A stretch of 64,000 bases of DNA from an uncultured Lachnospiraceae bacterium (lineage in GTDB: Bacteria > Bacillota > Clostridia > Lachnospirales > Lachnospiraceae), in contig URQQ01000005.1 in assembly GCA_900549995.1 (NCBI GenBank), positions 48,210 to 112,209 on the forward strand. The letters run 5' to 3'. Below are positions 50,729 to 59,652 of the stretch, piece by piece. The stretch's first letter is position 1, and each line of letters opens with the position of its first letter. The notes under the pieces were generated by a model. The model searched no databases, had not been told where the DNA came from, and saw only the letters and a program-made list of their open reading frames with translations. The translations under genes and the position numbers were made by a program.

Positions 50729-52177
50729 CTAATCAATTCCATTTAATTCCTGATATAAATTCTTAGCATAAGAATCCGTCATTCCGCTGATAAAATCTGT
50801 AATCATCAAAAACCTCAAATACAGATTCTCAACCTCATCATCCGTTCTCGCACACATATAATCTTCCTTATAGTTGGAAGATACAATATTAATATATTTC
50901 TTATCTGTCTTTCCTGCCTGATAAGTTTCACTGTCAATATCCCAGTGTAATACCGCATATATAAAATCATCTAACAATGAGCTTATAATCTTTTTCGCCG
51001 ACAATTCAAGTTTTAAGATTTCATTATCTTCATAGACAAACTCTGCCATGGCGCCTTTCAGGATTTTCATTGTAGCCTGATGATTGGTATCATAAAACAA
51101 ATCATACTTATATGTACCTGCCAGAATCTCCTTATAACTTTTCGAAAATCTGTAGGCCGCAACATACATGAGCCACTTCTTTACAAGTTCCATCCATTTC
51201 TGAAAGGATACCATATCCGACTCAACACCGCCTGAATTCTCATCAAGCCTCTGTTTTAAATCATCAATAAGTTTTCCGGAATACAACTGATGATAGGAGT
51301 TATCAAGCAATTCAACCCGGCGGTCAAAAAAGCTGATAAACTGATCCAGGGTAAACAGTCCTTTTTTTAACGCATCTTCCAAATCAGCAGTTGCATAAGC
51401 TATATCATCGGCGGCTTCCATCAGATATACCAGCGGATGCCGGACGTAGCCATACTCAGTAGCTGTCCCCGTTGAGGTACAGATGATATCCATCATTTCC
51501 CGCTCCGCATAAAAATACCCAAGCTTATGCTTCTTCACATCTTCGTCTGCCGCCTGAAAACTAACCGAATCTGTCGGATATTTTATAAGTGTATTCAGCA
51601 CCCCATAAGAAAGATTTACATCATATCCTTCTTCGTTGTTTCTGGCCTTTGACAAAATTCTTAACGCCTGGGCATTACCTTCAAAATGCTCCAGATCTTT
51701 CCGCATCTGTTTTGTCAGGAGCTTCCGCACTGGTTTCCCTTTATATTGAAACGAATCTTTTAAAAATTCTTTTTGAAACCACTCACCAATTACTACCTCA
51801 CCGAAATGTCCAAACGGAGGATTTCCAATATCATGGAGAAGTCCTGCACAGGATAATATGACCGGAATCTCACTGACAATATCCGGATTGTTTCTGAAAT
51901 CCTCCTGCAAATACTTTGTTTTATTTGTCGTAATCATAACACCCAGCTGTCTTGCAATTGTCGAAACTTCCATTGAATGCGTCAGTCTCGTCCTGACAAA
52001 ATCACTTTTATCCAACGGGAAGACCTGTGTCTTATCCTGCAGTCTTCGAAAAGCCACACTGGATATAATTGACTTGTAATCATCCTCCAATTCGCTGATT
52101 GGATAATCCTGAAATACATCCGGTTCCTCTTCTCTTTCAACTTGTGTATCAAACGATAATAGTTTTTCCCACTCCAT
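50729..52177 (-). CDS. dgt: Deoxyguanosinetriphosphate triphosphohydrolase family protein
   Basis: Dgt enzymes cut dGTP to deoxyguanosine and triphosphate. The HD metal-binding histidines are visible in RTRLTHSMEVSTIARQLG, LSCAGLLHDIGNPPFGHFGE and DIAYATADLEDALKKGLF. FRRLQDKTQVFPLDKSDFVR upstream completes the family start. At 482 residues it is similar to E. coli Dgt (about 505). It lies just before rsuA and just after an ArsC-like gene on the same strand, with gaps of about 40 bases, so a loosely spaced operon is possible. Confidence 0.94.
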   Translation of the reverse strand: MEWEKLLSFDTQVEREEEPDVFQDYPISELEDDYKSIISSVAFRRLQDKTQVFPLDKSDFVRTRLTHSMEVSTIARQLGVMITTNKTKYLQEDFRNNPDIVSEIPVILSCAGLLHDIGNPPFGHFGEVVIGEWFQKEFLKDSFQYKGKPVRKLLTKQMRKDLEHFEGNAQALRILSKARNNEEGYDVNLSYGVLNTLIKYPTDSVSFQAADEDVKKHKLGYFYAEREMMDIICTSTGTATEYGYVRHPLVYLMEAADDIAYATADLEDALKKGLFTLDQFISFFDRRVELLDNSYHQLYSGKLIDDLKQRLDENSGGVESDMVSFQKWMELVKKWLMYVAAYRFSKSYKEILAGTYKYDLFYDTNHQATMKILKGAMAEFVYEDNEILKLELSAKKIISSLLDDFIYAVLHWDIDSETYQAGKTDKKYINIVSSNYKEDYMCARTDDEVENLYLRFLMITDFISGMTDSYAKNLYQELNGID

Positions 52178-52216
52178 ATATCCTCCTTTCAGCCAGATTA
52201 TGGCTTCTCACAGACA

Positions 52217-52558
52217 CTATTTAAAACTTTTCCAGATCTCCGGCTGATATCCCACCGTCGCCTGCCTGCCATTTCTTACCACCGGCATCTTAATGACATT
52301 TTGATTTGCAAATAGCTTCTCTTCCTTTTCATCTTCAGAAATATACTGAACCAGCGCAAGCGCGTCCTTATCTTTGCAGTTCTCATCGATCATATTCTGA
52401 ATTCCGCCAACCGCCTGACAGACACTCCTAAACTCCCCTTTGCTAAGCTCTTTTTCATTCAAATCAACAAATTGAAACTTGATTCCCCGTTCCTTGAAAA
52501 AACGCTGCGCTTTCTTGGTGTCATTGCTTTTCTTTGTCCCAAAAATCTGTATATTCAT
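52217..52558 (-). CDS. ArsC/Spx-family thioredoxin-fold protein
   Basis: The 113-residue protein has the Spx/ArsC fold: MNIQIFGTKKSNDTKKAQRF, FFKERGIKFQFVDLNEKELS, IKMPVVRNGRQATVGYQPEI. The usual N-terminal C-x-x-C or C-x5-R is replaced by KKSND, so no redox or arsenate-reducing cysteine exists there. The family includes YffB and MgsR-like regulators. It probably acts in protein binding rather than catalysis. The role is unknown. Confidence 0.85.
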   Translation of the reverse strand: MNIQIFGTKKSNDTKKAQRFFKERGIKFQFVDLNEKELSKGEFRSVCQAVGGIQNMIDENCKDKDALALVQYISEDEKEEKLFANQNVIKMPVVRNGRQATVGYQPEIWKSFK

Positions 52559-52634
52559 ATTGCTGCCACCTCTTCCTTGCTTAACTTTTTTATAGTCTCC
52601 CTACTCAGATTACTGCAGATACTACACTATGTTT

Positions 52635-53417
52635 TCATACCTTAGATTCTCTTGCCATTGCAACTCTAATCCACGCAGATCCTTCCCATTCCATTGGATA
52701 TGTATTGTCTTTTGATAATTTTTCTCTCAAAGCCTTTTGGAATTCGGTGTACTCTTCTTTCTCCCACTGGCTCCATACTTTTGATTTGGATTCTGAATAT
52801 TCTCCCCATGTCCAACCATTCTTATCTTTGCACGGAACACTTATCCCTGCAGCTTCCATAATAAAACTATCTACAGGAATATGAAAGTATTTCTTTTTTT
52901 CTGCCAGTTCTTTCTCCCACAGCCCCATAATCAACATGTATTTTAATGTCATGTTCAGCCATTTTTGAGCCTGTCCATAGAAAAATACATTTCCTTCGCT
53001 GCTCTCACTCTTCTTATTCTTGGCTGCAAATAGTTGTTTATCTGGGCTGGAATATTCCTTTGCTTTAAGTACGATTTCATCACATGTCTCCGAATGCCAG
53101 GCATCGAAATCTTCTTGTGATTGTATCTTTAATTTCCCAAATTGTCTAGTAATGTATGTACTTATATCTTCTCTGAATTTCTCTTTCCATCCTAAATATT
53201 CTTCATATTTATCTTTGTCCTTCTTTTTCAGATTCTCCAGATTGCCACTGCTAAAAGTGTAATGGAATGTCCTGCAGACATCGCGATATGCGCGCTGAAT
53301 AGACTTATTCAGGGCAGTTTCAGTATTGCTGGCGGCTTCTTTCTGCGTAATATTAAAATAAGAAAACCATAAAAAATCCAGGGAATCCTGATTTGCATTT
53401 ATTATACTATTTGTCAT
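52635..53417 (-). CDS. Conserved-looking unknown protein at the CRISPR trailer
   Basis: The 260-residue protein is rich in aromatic and charged residues, with YITRQFGKLKIQSQEDFDAW, FFYGQAQKWLNMTLKYMLIM, FHIPVDSFIMEAAGISVP and PMEWEGSAWIRVAMA. It has no recognisable catalytic domain or membrane helix and is predicted mostly helical. The gene lies 74 bases from the first, degenerate, CRISPR repeat and is co-oriented with the array and cas genes. It does not match a Cas protein I know. The start MTNSIINANQ lies at 53417. It might be an accessory or an unrelated defence gene. Confidence 0.6.
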   Translation of the reverse strand: MTNSIINANQDSLDFLWFSYFNITQKEAASNTETALNKSIQRAYRDVCRTFHYTFSSGNLENLKKKDKDKYEEYLGWKEKFREDISTYITRQFGKLKIQSQEDFDAWHSETCDEIVLKAKEYSSPDKQLFAAKNKKSESSEGNVFFYGQAQKWLNMTLKYMLIMGLWEKELAEKKKYFHIPVDSFIMEAAGISVPCKDKNGWTWGEYSESKSKVWSQWEKEEYTEFQKALREKLSKDNTYPMEWEGSAWIRVAMARESKV

Positions 53418-53491
53418 TCTATTGTTGATCCTTTTTATGTTTAAACTTTAAAATTATATACGACCACATACACGTTAATGTTACTTTAATC

Positions 53492-54588
53492 GTCTCACTT
53501 CTCTCTACTTAAATGAGTAGAGACGATCTAACTGTAATTTCTCAACTCGTTTCAATCCACTCTACTCAAACGAGCAGAGACCAAGCCAATTCGACAGAGT
53601 GGAAAGGATCGAGGTATTTCAATCCACTCTACTCAAACGAGTAGAGACGTGACAGGGCGTACCAGCAGGCCAAGAAGGCAGGCGTTTCAATCCACTCTAC
53701 TCAAACGAGTAGAGACTAAGATTGCACCACTAATTCCATCTTCACCAATGTTTCAATCCACTCTACTCAAACGAGTAGAGACCATATTCTATATCTTCGA
53801 TCGTTACCTCGATTGTGTTTCAATCCACTCTACTCAAACGAGTAGAGACGAGTCTCGTCATCCAATCCTTCGAATCCCAGAATGTTTCAATCCACTCTAC
53901 TCAAACGAGTAGAGACTTTAGAAAAGGAAAGTGATATTATGGCAAAAGCGTTTCAATCCACTCTACTCAAACGAGTAGAGACCCAGCAAAGCGTACTCCA
54001 TGATTGACAGCCTGATCGTTTCAATCCACTCTACTCAAACGAGTAGAGACATAATAATAATACAAGGAGTTCTGAATGGACGTGTTTCAATCCACTCTAC
54101 TCAAACGAGTAGAGACAGATTATATTGCCCCATCTTTCATTGAATTTGATGTTTCAATCCACTCTACTCAAACGAGTAGAGACATTTACACTTGTTTCTT
54201 CCTCTGGCGCCGGTATTGTTTCAATCCACTCTACTCAAACGAGTAGAGACGGATATGCAACAGGGTATTGTATTGGATCAGAAAGGGTTTCAATCCACTC
54301 TACTCAAACGAGTAGAGACGGTATAGAACTGTATTCTGCAATTGCTGTAGCGTATGTTTCAATCCACTCTACTCAAACGAGTAGAGACCATTCTAAGAGC
54401 GGAGAGCGAAGTTTGCAACATGTTTCAATCCACTCTACTCAAACGAGTAGAGACGAGAAAAAATTGAGGATACTCCTTCCAGCCCGAAGTTTCAATCCAC
54501 TCTACTCAAACGAGTAGAGACCGTCGTATCCTTCGCTATTATGCTTCCGACTTCGGTTTCAATCCACTCTACTCAAACGAGTAGAGAC
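53492..54588 (-). CRISPR. CRISPR array 1, type I-C, 17 repeats and 16 spacers
   Basis: A 33-base repeat is present 17 times, at 53492, 53549, 53616, 53684, 53750, 53817, 53884, 53950, 54018, 54084, 54151, 54218, 54287, 54356, 54422, 54489 and 54556. In crRNA sense (minus strand) it starts GTCTCTACTCGTTTGAGTAG and ends TGGATTGAAAC, with an eight-pair stem CTCTACTC/GAGTAGAG and a GTTT loop. That is the I-C repeat form. Spacers are 33-36 bases except the oldest, which is 24. The low-coordinate repeats are degenerate (first one with six or more changes), marking the trailer end, so the leader is at the cas2 side. No spacer was seen to match this window. Confidence 0.98.
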
Positions 54589-54831
54589 AGCAATTATACA
54601 CAACATTTCCAAGTATCTAAATCTAATTTTTATTATAATTGCACAAATTTAATAATTTATATAAAGAACACCTTTAATTTTTACACTTATTACCGCAAAA
54701 TCTACGATTTATTCGGTGCGAATCCCCCAACATTTTTATGTTCACTTCAGATTCGCACCACTATCCCTAATCTATAGTGTGATGTTCATCTTACAAATAT
54801 AAATTTTCAAATCATTACAGAAAAAAGCACA
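54589..54831 (-). promoter_or_regulatory. CRISPR array 1 leader
   Basis: The AT-rich 243 bases between cas2 and the first repeat contain no gene. A striking inverted repeat, GGTGCGAATC (54715-54724) and GATTCGCACC (54750-54759), lies about 130-170 bases upstream of the first repeat. A region of TTTAAT/TTTAAATT-like tracts lies between it and the array. It carries the array promoter and the spacer integration signals by position. Confidence 0.75.
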
Positions 54832-55122
54832 CTAAAAAATAAGCGTTTCCGTTACATCAAAGCTCTTCTTTGCTCCAATATGTTCAATCTTATTTTTATA
54901 TTTGTCACCAAGATTATAAAAGCGGAGACTATCTTTATTTTTATCAATAATGTCTTCTAATATAGCCTTCACTTGTCGAAATTTCGCCGCGTCAAGATTA
55001 CATTCAAACACTGAGTTCTGCACTCGTTGTCCATAATTTACGCACTGTTTAGCAACCTTTCTTAATCGACGTTTTCCAGCTTCTGTTTCTGTATTTACAT
55101 CATATGTAATTAAAATAAGCAA
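54832..55122 (-). CDS. cas2: CRISPR-associated endonuclease Cas2
   Basis: Cas2 is the dimeric bridge of the Cas1-Cas2 spacer integrase. The sequence (M)LILITYDVNTETEAGKRRL, then RVQNSVFECNLDAAKFRQVK and SLRFYNLGDKYKNKIEH is typical for I-C Cas2. I place the start at TTG 55122, behind AGGTGACGAA. This gives 96 residues, the usual length. A TTG six codons further upstream is possible. It follows cas1 by eight bases in this reading. Confidence 0.95.
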   Translation of the reverse strand: MLILITYDVNTETEAGKRRLRKVAKQCVNYGQRVQNSVFECNLDAAKFRQVKAILEDIIDKNKDSLRFYNLGDKYKNKIEHIGAKKSFDVTETLIF

Positions 55123-55130
55123 TTCGTCAC

Positions 55131-56162
55131 CTACTTCCAAAAAAACGGTGGATACTCATCAATATCTCCTCGTATGTATCTGGCCAGCAGCATCGCCTGC
55201 ACATAAGGAACCAGCCCCCATTCAATTTTTTCTGACAAAAATGGATGTGTAATAGTTTCCTTCTTTTTATTCTGCCATTGTGAAAGAAAAAGTTTTCGAG
55301 TATCATCATCCATAATTACTGCACCACTTTCCTTTTTCGAAAATCCAGAAGCAGCTACTATCTTTTTGTTAATTAGTGTAAGTACAAACCGGTCTGCCAT
55401 TACACTTCTTAGCTCCTCCATAAGATCCAACGCAAGCGATACTCTTCCAGGACGATCTATATGGAAAAAACCTACATAAGGATCCAATCCCACCGCCTCG
55501 AGTGCAGATGCACACATTCCTGTTAATAATGTATATGCAAATGAAAGCATTGCATTTACATTATCTAATGGCGGACGTTTATTTCTCCCTTCAAAGTAAA
55601 AATCATCTTTTTGCTGCAATATTAGCTCATCAAACACTGAAAAATATAAAGAAGCCGACTCACCTTCAATGCCTAACAACTTTTCCGCTTCTTCGCATTC
55701 TCTGATCTTAATAAGATTTTGAGACATATATGCTGACTTTTCTTTTAATTTTGTCACATCCAAACGCAACGGATAATCTCTTGCAGCACGTTCTAAGACC
55801 CATTTTGCATTATAAACTTTTCCAGTTATAAAATTGCGTGCAATCCTTATACTTTCTTTTTTCTGCTCGCTTACTCGATACTGCTCTTTCCTAAGTGTAA
55901 CATTGCCTTTAACCTCCCCAGATACGCGCGCCAGAAACCGCCCAGATCCACTCATAAAAGACAAGTCGACGTTTCTTTTTGCACAAGCTCCCATGAGCGC
56001 AGGACTGGCTCCTGTATAACCAAACGTAACAATTCCTTCCAGATTATGCAAAGGAACGCGCCCAATTTCTTCCTGATCTTCAAAGATCACTACATTTTCT
56101 CCGTCTAACGAAAGATACCGATTTGTTGATGTAACATACAAAGTATTTAGTAATTTCTTCAC
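55131..56162 (-). CDS. cas1: CRISPR-associated integrase Cas1 (type I-C)
   Basis: Cas1 catalyses spacer integration at the leader-repeat junction. The 343-residue protein has an N-terminal beta domain (LNTLYVTSTNRYLSLDGENV) and the helical catalytic domain with the conserved Glu, His and Asp positions (VNAMLSFAYTLLTGMCASAL, VGFFHIDRPGRVSLALDLME, IDEYPPFFWK). The start is GTG behind AGGAGGAATGAC, overlapping the end of cas4. Confidence 0.97.
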   Translation of the reverse strand: MKKLLNTLYVTSTNRYLSLDGENVVIFEDQEEIGRVPLHNLEGIVTFGYTGASPALMGACAKRNVDLSFMSGSGRFLARVSGEVKGNVTLRKEQYRVSEQKKESIRIARNFITGKVYNAKWVLERAARDYPLRLDVTKLKEKSAYMSQNLIKIRECEEAEKLLGIEGESASLYFSVFDELILQQKDDFYFEGRNKRPPLDNVNAMLSFAYTLLTGMCASALEAVGLDPYVGFFHIDRPGRVSLALDLMEELRSVMADRFVLTLINKKIVAASGFSKKESGAVIMDDDTRKLFLSQWQNKKKETITHPFLSEKIEWGLVPYVQAMLLARYIRGDIDEYPPFFWK

Positions 56163-56163
56163 G

Positions 56164-56823
56164 TCATTCCTCCTGGGATATTACTTTATCAATATATGAC
56201 GTCGCAGATTTTCCAACACCAAGCATGGGAAGACAAATGTCCTTTAATGAACATGCATTACAGCTCTTTGTTCTTTTTACTCTTGGTGTATATCTACGCT
56301 CGTAATATTGATGCATTTCTTGAAATGAATCTCTGACCTTTTTCCGAATTGACTCTTCAAATATAACTTTACTCCTATGTCTGGTCTCACCATAAAAGAG
56401 ATATCCATATGGTATCTCGCAACATAACATTTCTTCCAAACACATTGCCTGAGCAGTCAATTGTAAAATATCAACGTCAGTTTCTTTTGGATGACCTCTT
56501 TTATACTCTATTGGAACTGCTTCATATTTCCCAACTTTTCCAGCCAAAGTAATTCCCGTTTCACTTCGATGAAATTCTACTATGTCACATTCACCGCTAA
56601 TACCAAGTTCTCTTGAGTGTATTGGCATCGCACGGCTGATAATTAAATCTCCACGTTTTTCTTCACTTGTCACATCATGCGCTTTTTCATGAAGCATTTT
56701 CCCTTCCACCGTCCTGACATTCTCCGACCATTGCAACTCAATATATGCAAGTGCCCATTGCCTCCTGCAAAATGCAAAATGTTGAATCCCTGACAACTGA
56801 AGATATTCATCTTCATTATACAA
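56164..56823 (-). CDS. cas4: CRISPR-associated exonuclease Cas4 (type I-C)
   Basis: Cas4 trims prespacers and selects the PAM. One cluster cysteine lies at residue 19 (IQHFAFCRRQWALAYIELQW) and three more in the C-terminal CNACSLKDICLPML. Nuclease motifs GECDIVEFHR and VPIEYKRGHPKE show the PD-(D/E)XK core with Glu-x-Lys. At 219 residues the length is normal. The start codon is TTG behind AGAGGAGTATCATT, overlapping the end of cas7 by eight bases. Confidence 0.96.
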   Translation of the reverse strand: MYNEDEYLQLSGIQHFAFCRRQWALAYIELQWSENVRTVEGKMLHEKAHDVTSEEKRGDLIISRAMPIHSRELGISGECDIVEFHRSETGITLAGKVGKYEAVPIEYKRGHPKETDVDILQLTAQAMCLEEMLCCEIPYGYLFYGETRHRSKVIFEESIRKKVRDSFQEMHQYYERRYTPRVKRTKSCNACSLKDICLPMLGVGKSATSYIDKVISQEE

Positions 56824-57676
56824 AATGATACTCCTCTGCTTTTACACATCCCTCTATCGGTTTCTCTATAATTTCATAATCTGTGTATGATTTAGGTCTT
56901 TCATTCAAAGCTTCTACCTGAATGCTCCGATGTACTTTAGCACTTGATGCGGCAGGTATTTTATCATTATGCTGCCACCAATATAAGTCACATACTTCCA
57001 TACTTCCTTCTGGCCTGGCTGATGAAGCATCATTTTCAAACAATGTTTTCAGTGATTCTTTTAAAATATCGGCATCTTCTTGCGAAAATCCTGTCTTTTC
57101 CGCAAGCTGCACATTCACACTGCCTTTAATCAAATAAAGACCAAATCCAACTCTATGTTTCATTCCCATTGTATCTGAAGCCTTACTGTCTTTTCCAGGC
57201 TCACTATTTACACTCTTAGTAATCTGGGTGCTGACAATATCTACAGGAGAACAGCTAACTGCCTGATGGATTGAAACAGGTCCACGAATACCTAGAGATA
57301 CCTCACTCCCCTTAAATGCAAACACCTGCCCAAACGCTCTCACGTCTAACCATTCCCTACATGCAATCTGTGCACACGTTTCTTTATTGGCCCGCTTCCC
57401 TTTTTTTATCTCCAGAGCTAATTCTTCACATCCATCTGCACGATCTTTCAAACTTGTAAAACCATCATCCGAACGTTCATCAGACTGAACAAATACCTTC
57501 TGCCCCAAATCCTGAAAACGGTTACGCAGTTTCCTCTTAATACAAACGTCAGAAATTTCTCCATACCCTTCATAATTTTCTCTTGGTCTGTTTCCATTTA
57601 ATGGATCTCCATTTGGATTGGCATTTGTTGCCGAAATAACTACTACAAAATCGATTTTTCCTTTTAATCCGCTCAT
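56816..57676 (-). CDS. cas7: Cascade backbone protein Cas7 (Csd2, type I-C)
   Basis: Six or seven copies of Cas7 coat the crRNA spacer in the I-C interference complex. The 286-residue protein begins MSGLKGKIDFVVVISATNAN and continues PNGDPLNGNRPRENYEGYGE, the Csd2 signature. Later come VFAFKGSEVSLGIRGPVSIH, ITKSVNSEPGKDSKASDTMG and MKHRVGFGLYLIKGSVNVQL. The start follows AAGGAGGAATAAAG, directly after the cas8c stop, with the usual I-C order. Confidence 0.97.
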   Translation of the reverse strand: MSGLKGKIDFVVVISATNANPNGDPLNGNRPRENYEGYGEISDVCIKRKLRNRFQDLGQKVFVQSDERSDDGFTSLKDRADGCEELALEIKKGKRANKETCAQIACREWLDVRAFGQVFAFKGSEVSLGIRGPVSIHQAVSCSPVDIVSTQITKSVNSEPGKDSKASDTMGMKHRVGFGLYLIKGSVNVQLAEKTGFSQEDADILKESLKTLFENDASSARPEGSMEVCDLYWWQHNDKIPAASSAKVHRSIQVEALNERPKSYTDYEIIEKPIEGCVKAEEYHFV

Positions 57677-57678
57677 CT

Positions 57679-59652
57679 TTATTCCTCCTTTGCCCCTTCA
57701 GCTTTTTTATATCTCATTTCATTCATTTGACTATGATACCCTAATAAATAGACTCCTTCCAGTCTATTGTTATCCATAAAACTATCAGTATCAAACAACT
57801 CACATATTTCATCCAGCATTTTTTTATAATAATTTCTTTCTTTAATTTCTAATTTTTTTAAATATGGGTGTATCCTCTGTTCTATAATTTCCCATGTCTG
57901 ATATGGGTGTTGGGAAAAGGCATTCATAAACCTGTCTGCATTTGTTTCTCTTCCGGCATCGTCATCTTTCTCAAATGTTCTTCGTTCTATCCGATCTGCT
58001 ACCGCCAGCAATCTGCCATAGAGATAATCCCTGTTTTTACACTCCTTATCCAAAGCCATCTTCCACTCCTCCTTCTTTTGCTCACCACGTTCCTTTTTTA
58101 TCATCGCACAGGCAATTCCCAACACACTTTCCCAGTTATATCTTTTCTCATAAGCTACCGGTGAAGACGCCTTCTGAACAGCTTGTCTTACCATATCCGT
58201 CGGGATTCTTCTTCGATCCGAAATACATGGTAAAAGTCTTTTACATACTTGAGCATACAGTCTTTTATTATTTACTGTGAGCCTCCCATTCTGTTCCGTT
58301 CCATAAATTGCCTCTGCAATATCACTCACCCCCGCCATACCTATATACTCATATTTGCGGCCTTCTTTGTACTTCACCTGCTGCCACTCACAACTTTCAT
58401 GCCAATATGTCAGATTTTTCAAAAAACTGCTGCTCTCAAAAGACTTGTATTCAATCATCGCCAGTCGGCCTGTAGTAGCCGCATCAAACGCCAAAAGAAC
58501 TACACGGGACATATCTCCAAACTTTCTCTCATATCCTCTCATTGCCCTGCGAAAGTCTGATGCTTGTCCTTCCCCTGTTTCGACTCCTGGCATCTCATCT
58601 TCATCCCATTCCTGCTGAGTACAAAATTCATTATACTCATCAACAATCATATCTGAATCTGCATTCCATGTTGGTAAAGGGCTCATATTGGATTCCCATA
58701 TGACAACACAGAGACCATCCCAGCTGTAGCCCTGCTTTCTGATAATCCACTTCAATGCATTATGCACTTTCTGTGAAGTATCATATCCTATTGCAAAAGC
58801 CTCCGTCTTATCATTAAAGCGTCCTCTAAATGTATAGTTCTCGTTATCATTTGCGGAAATGAGTTTTGCCCCATCTCCTTCATTACGTATTTTCTTAGGC
58901 TGAAGATATGAAATAGGCTCCCTTTTTCCAGTCAAATAACAAATGTCTATATTCTGAAGTATTGAAGAATAATACTGAATATATGCCTGCTGCAAGGTTT
59001 TATCCAGCCAACATTCTGCATTGAACTGTCCGCTCATATCTTCTAAAATATTTGCTCCTAAATCTAATATTTCCTCAACCCGGAATCGTACAAAAGCATC
59101 TATCTGAGATATATTTTGGATTTTCTCTCCCTCCGCCATCTTCCTCTCATCATCAAGTATAATAACTTCCTGATCCACTAGATCTTTAATTAAACTTCCC
59201 CTGCTTAAATATGCGTAGATAGCATTCACTTTTCTATGACCCAAAGATGACTCTTTCCATTTCTGAAGTGCTTTAATATACAACTGATAGTTATCAGAAT
59301 AATCTTTAAGCTTTTTCCCCTGTCTGTAATATTGCATATAGTCTCCCGCCAGATACTTTAGATTATCACAAAGTGGGTGTGGCTCAGTACTTGCTGTTCG
59401 GCTTAACGATTTTTCTGTAACCGGAATCACGGTAAGGTTATTTTCCTTACTAACTTTCTCTGCACTCAGAAGTGTGCCATCACTGCCAAGTGTTACTGTA
59501 ATCTGCGCTGTAACCGTAGTATGAAAAACAGGTAACAGAATTAAGGGTACCAGTTCCTCTCCCTTTTTACCTTTTACACTCTTGTATTTAACTTCACCTG
59601 CAATATCTTGATTTTTCTCATACAAATCAAGCAACTCATTCGTCCAGTTCAC
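57679..59652 (-). CDS. cas8c: Cascade large subunit Cas8c (Csd1, type I-C)
   Basis: Cas8c recognises the PAM and recruits Cas3. The protein of 657 residues has the Csd1 features NLTVIPVTEKSLSRTASTEP, HPLCDNLKYLAGDYMQYY and SANDNENYTFRGRFNDKTEA. Its C-terminal part normally also supplies an internally translated Cas11c. I chose the GTG at 59652, behind AAGGAGGGAGAAT, rather than an earlier TTG, giving MNWTNELLDLYEKNQDIAG. It overlaps cas5 by 17 bases. Confidence 0.93.
   Translation of the reverse strand: MNWTNELLDLYEKNQDIAGEVKYKSVKGKKGEELVPLILLPVFHTTVTAQITVTLGSDGTLLSAEKVSKENNLTVIPVTEKSLSRTASTEPHPLCDNLKYLAGDYMQYYRQGKKLKDYSDNYQLYIKALQKWKESSLGHRKVNAIYAYLSRGSLIKDLVDQEVIILDDERKMAEGEKIQNISQIDAFVRFRVEEILDLGANILEDMSGQFNAECWLDKTLQQAYIQYYSSILQNIDICYLTGKREPISYLQPKKIRNEGDGAKLISANDNENYTFRGRFNDKTEAFAIGYDTSQKVHNALKWIIRKQGYSWDGLCVVIWESNMSPLPTWNADSDMIVDEYNEFCTQQEWDEDEMPGVETGEGQASDFRRAMRGYERKFGDMSRVVLLAFDAATTGRLAMIEYKSFESSSFLKNLTYWHESCEWQQVKYKEGRKYEYIGMAGVSDIAEAIYGTEQNGRLTVNNKRLYAQVCKRLLPCISDRRRIPTDMVRQAVQKASSPVAYEKRYNWESVLGIACAMIKKERGEQKKEEWKMALDKECKNRDYLYGRLLAVADRIERRTFEKDDDAGRETNADRFMNAFSQHPYQTWEIIEQRIHPYLKKLEIKERNYYKKMLDEICELFDTDSFMDNNRLEGVYLLGYHSQMNEMRYKKAEGAKEE

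Noticed and set aside
54715..54759. Leader dyad as a rho-independent terminator of the cas operon
   Set aside because: The loop is 25 bases and no U-run follows in either direction, so a normal terminator is unlikely.
53649..54777. Plus-strand frames inside CRISPR array 1
   Set aside because: They consist of translated repeat units and spacers (repeated FQSTLLKRVET and VSIHSTQTSRD), not genes. The same holds for 63032-63595 in array 2.
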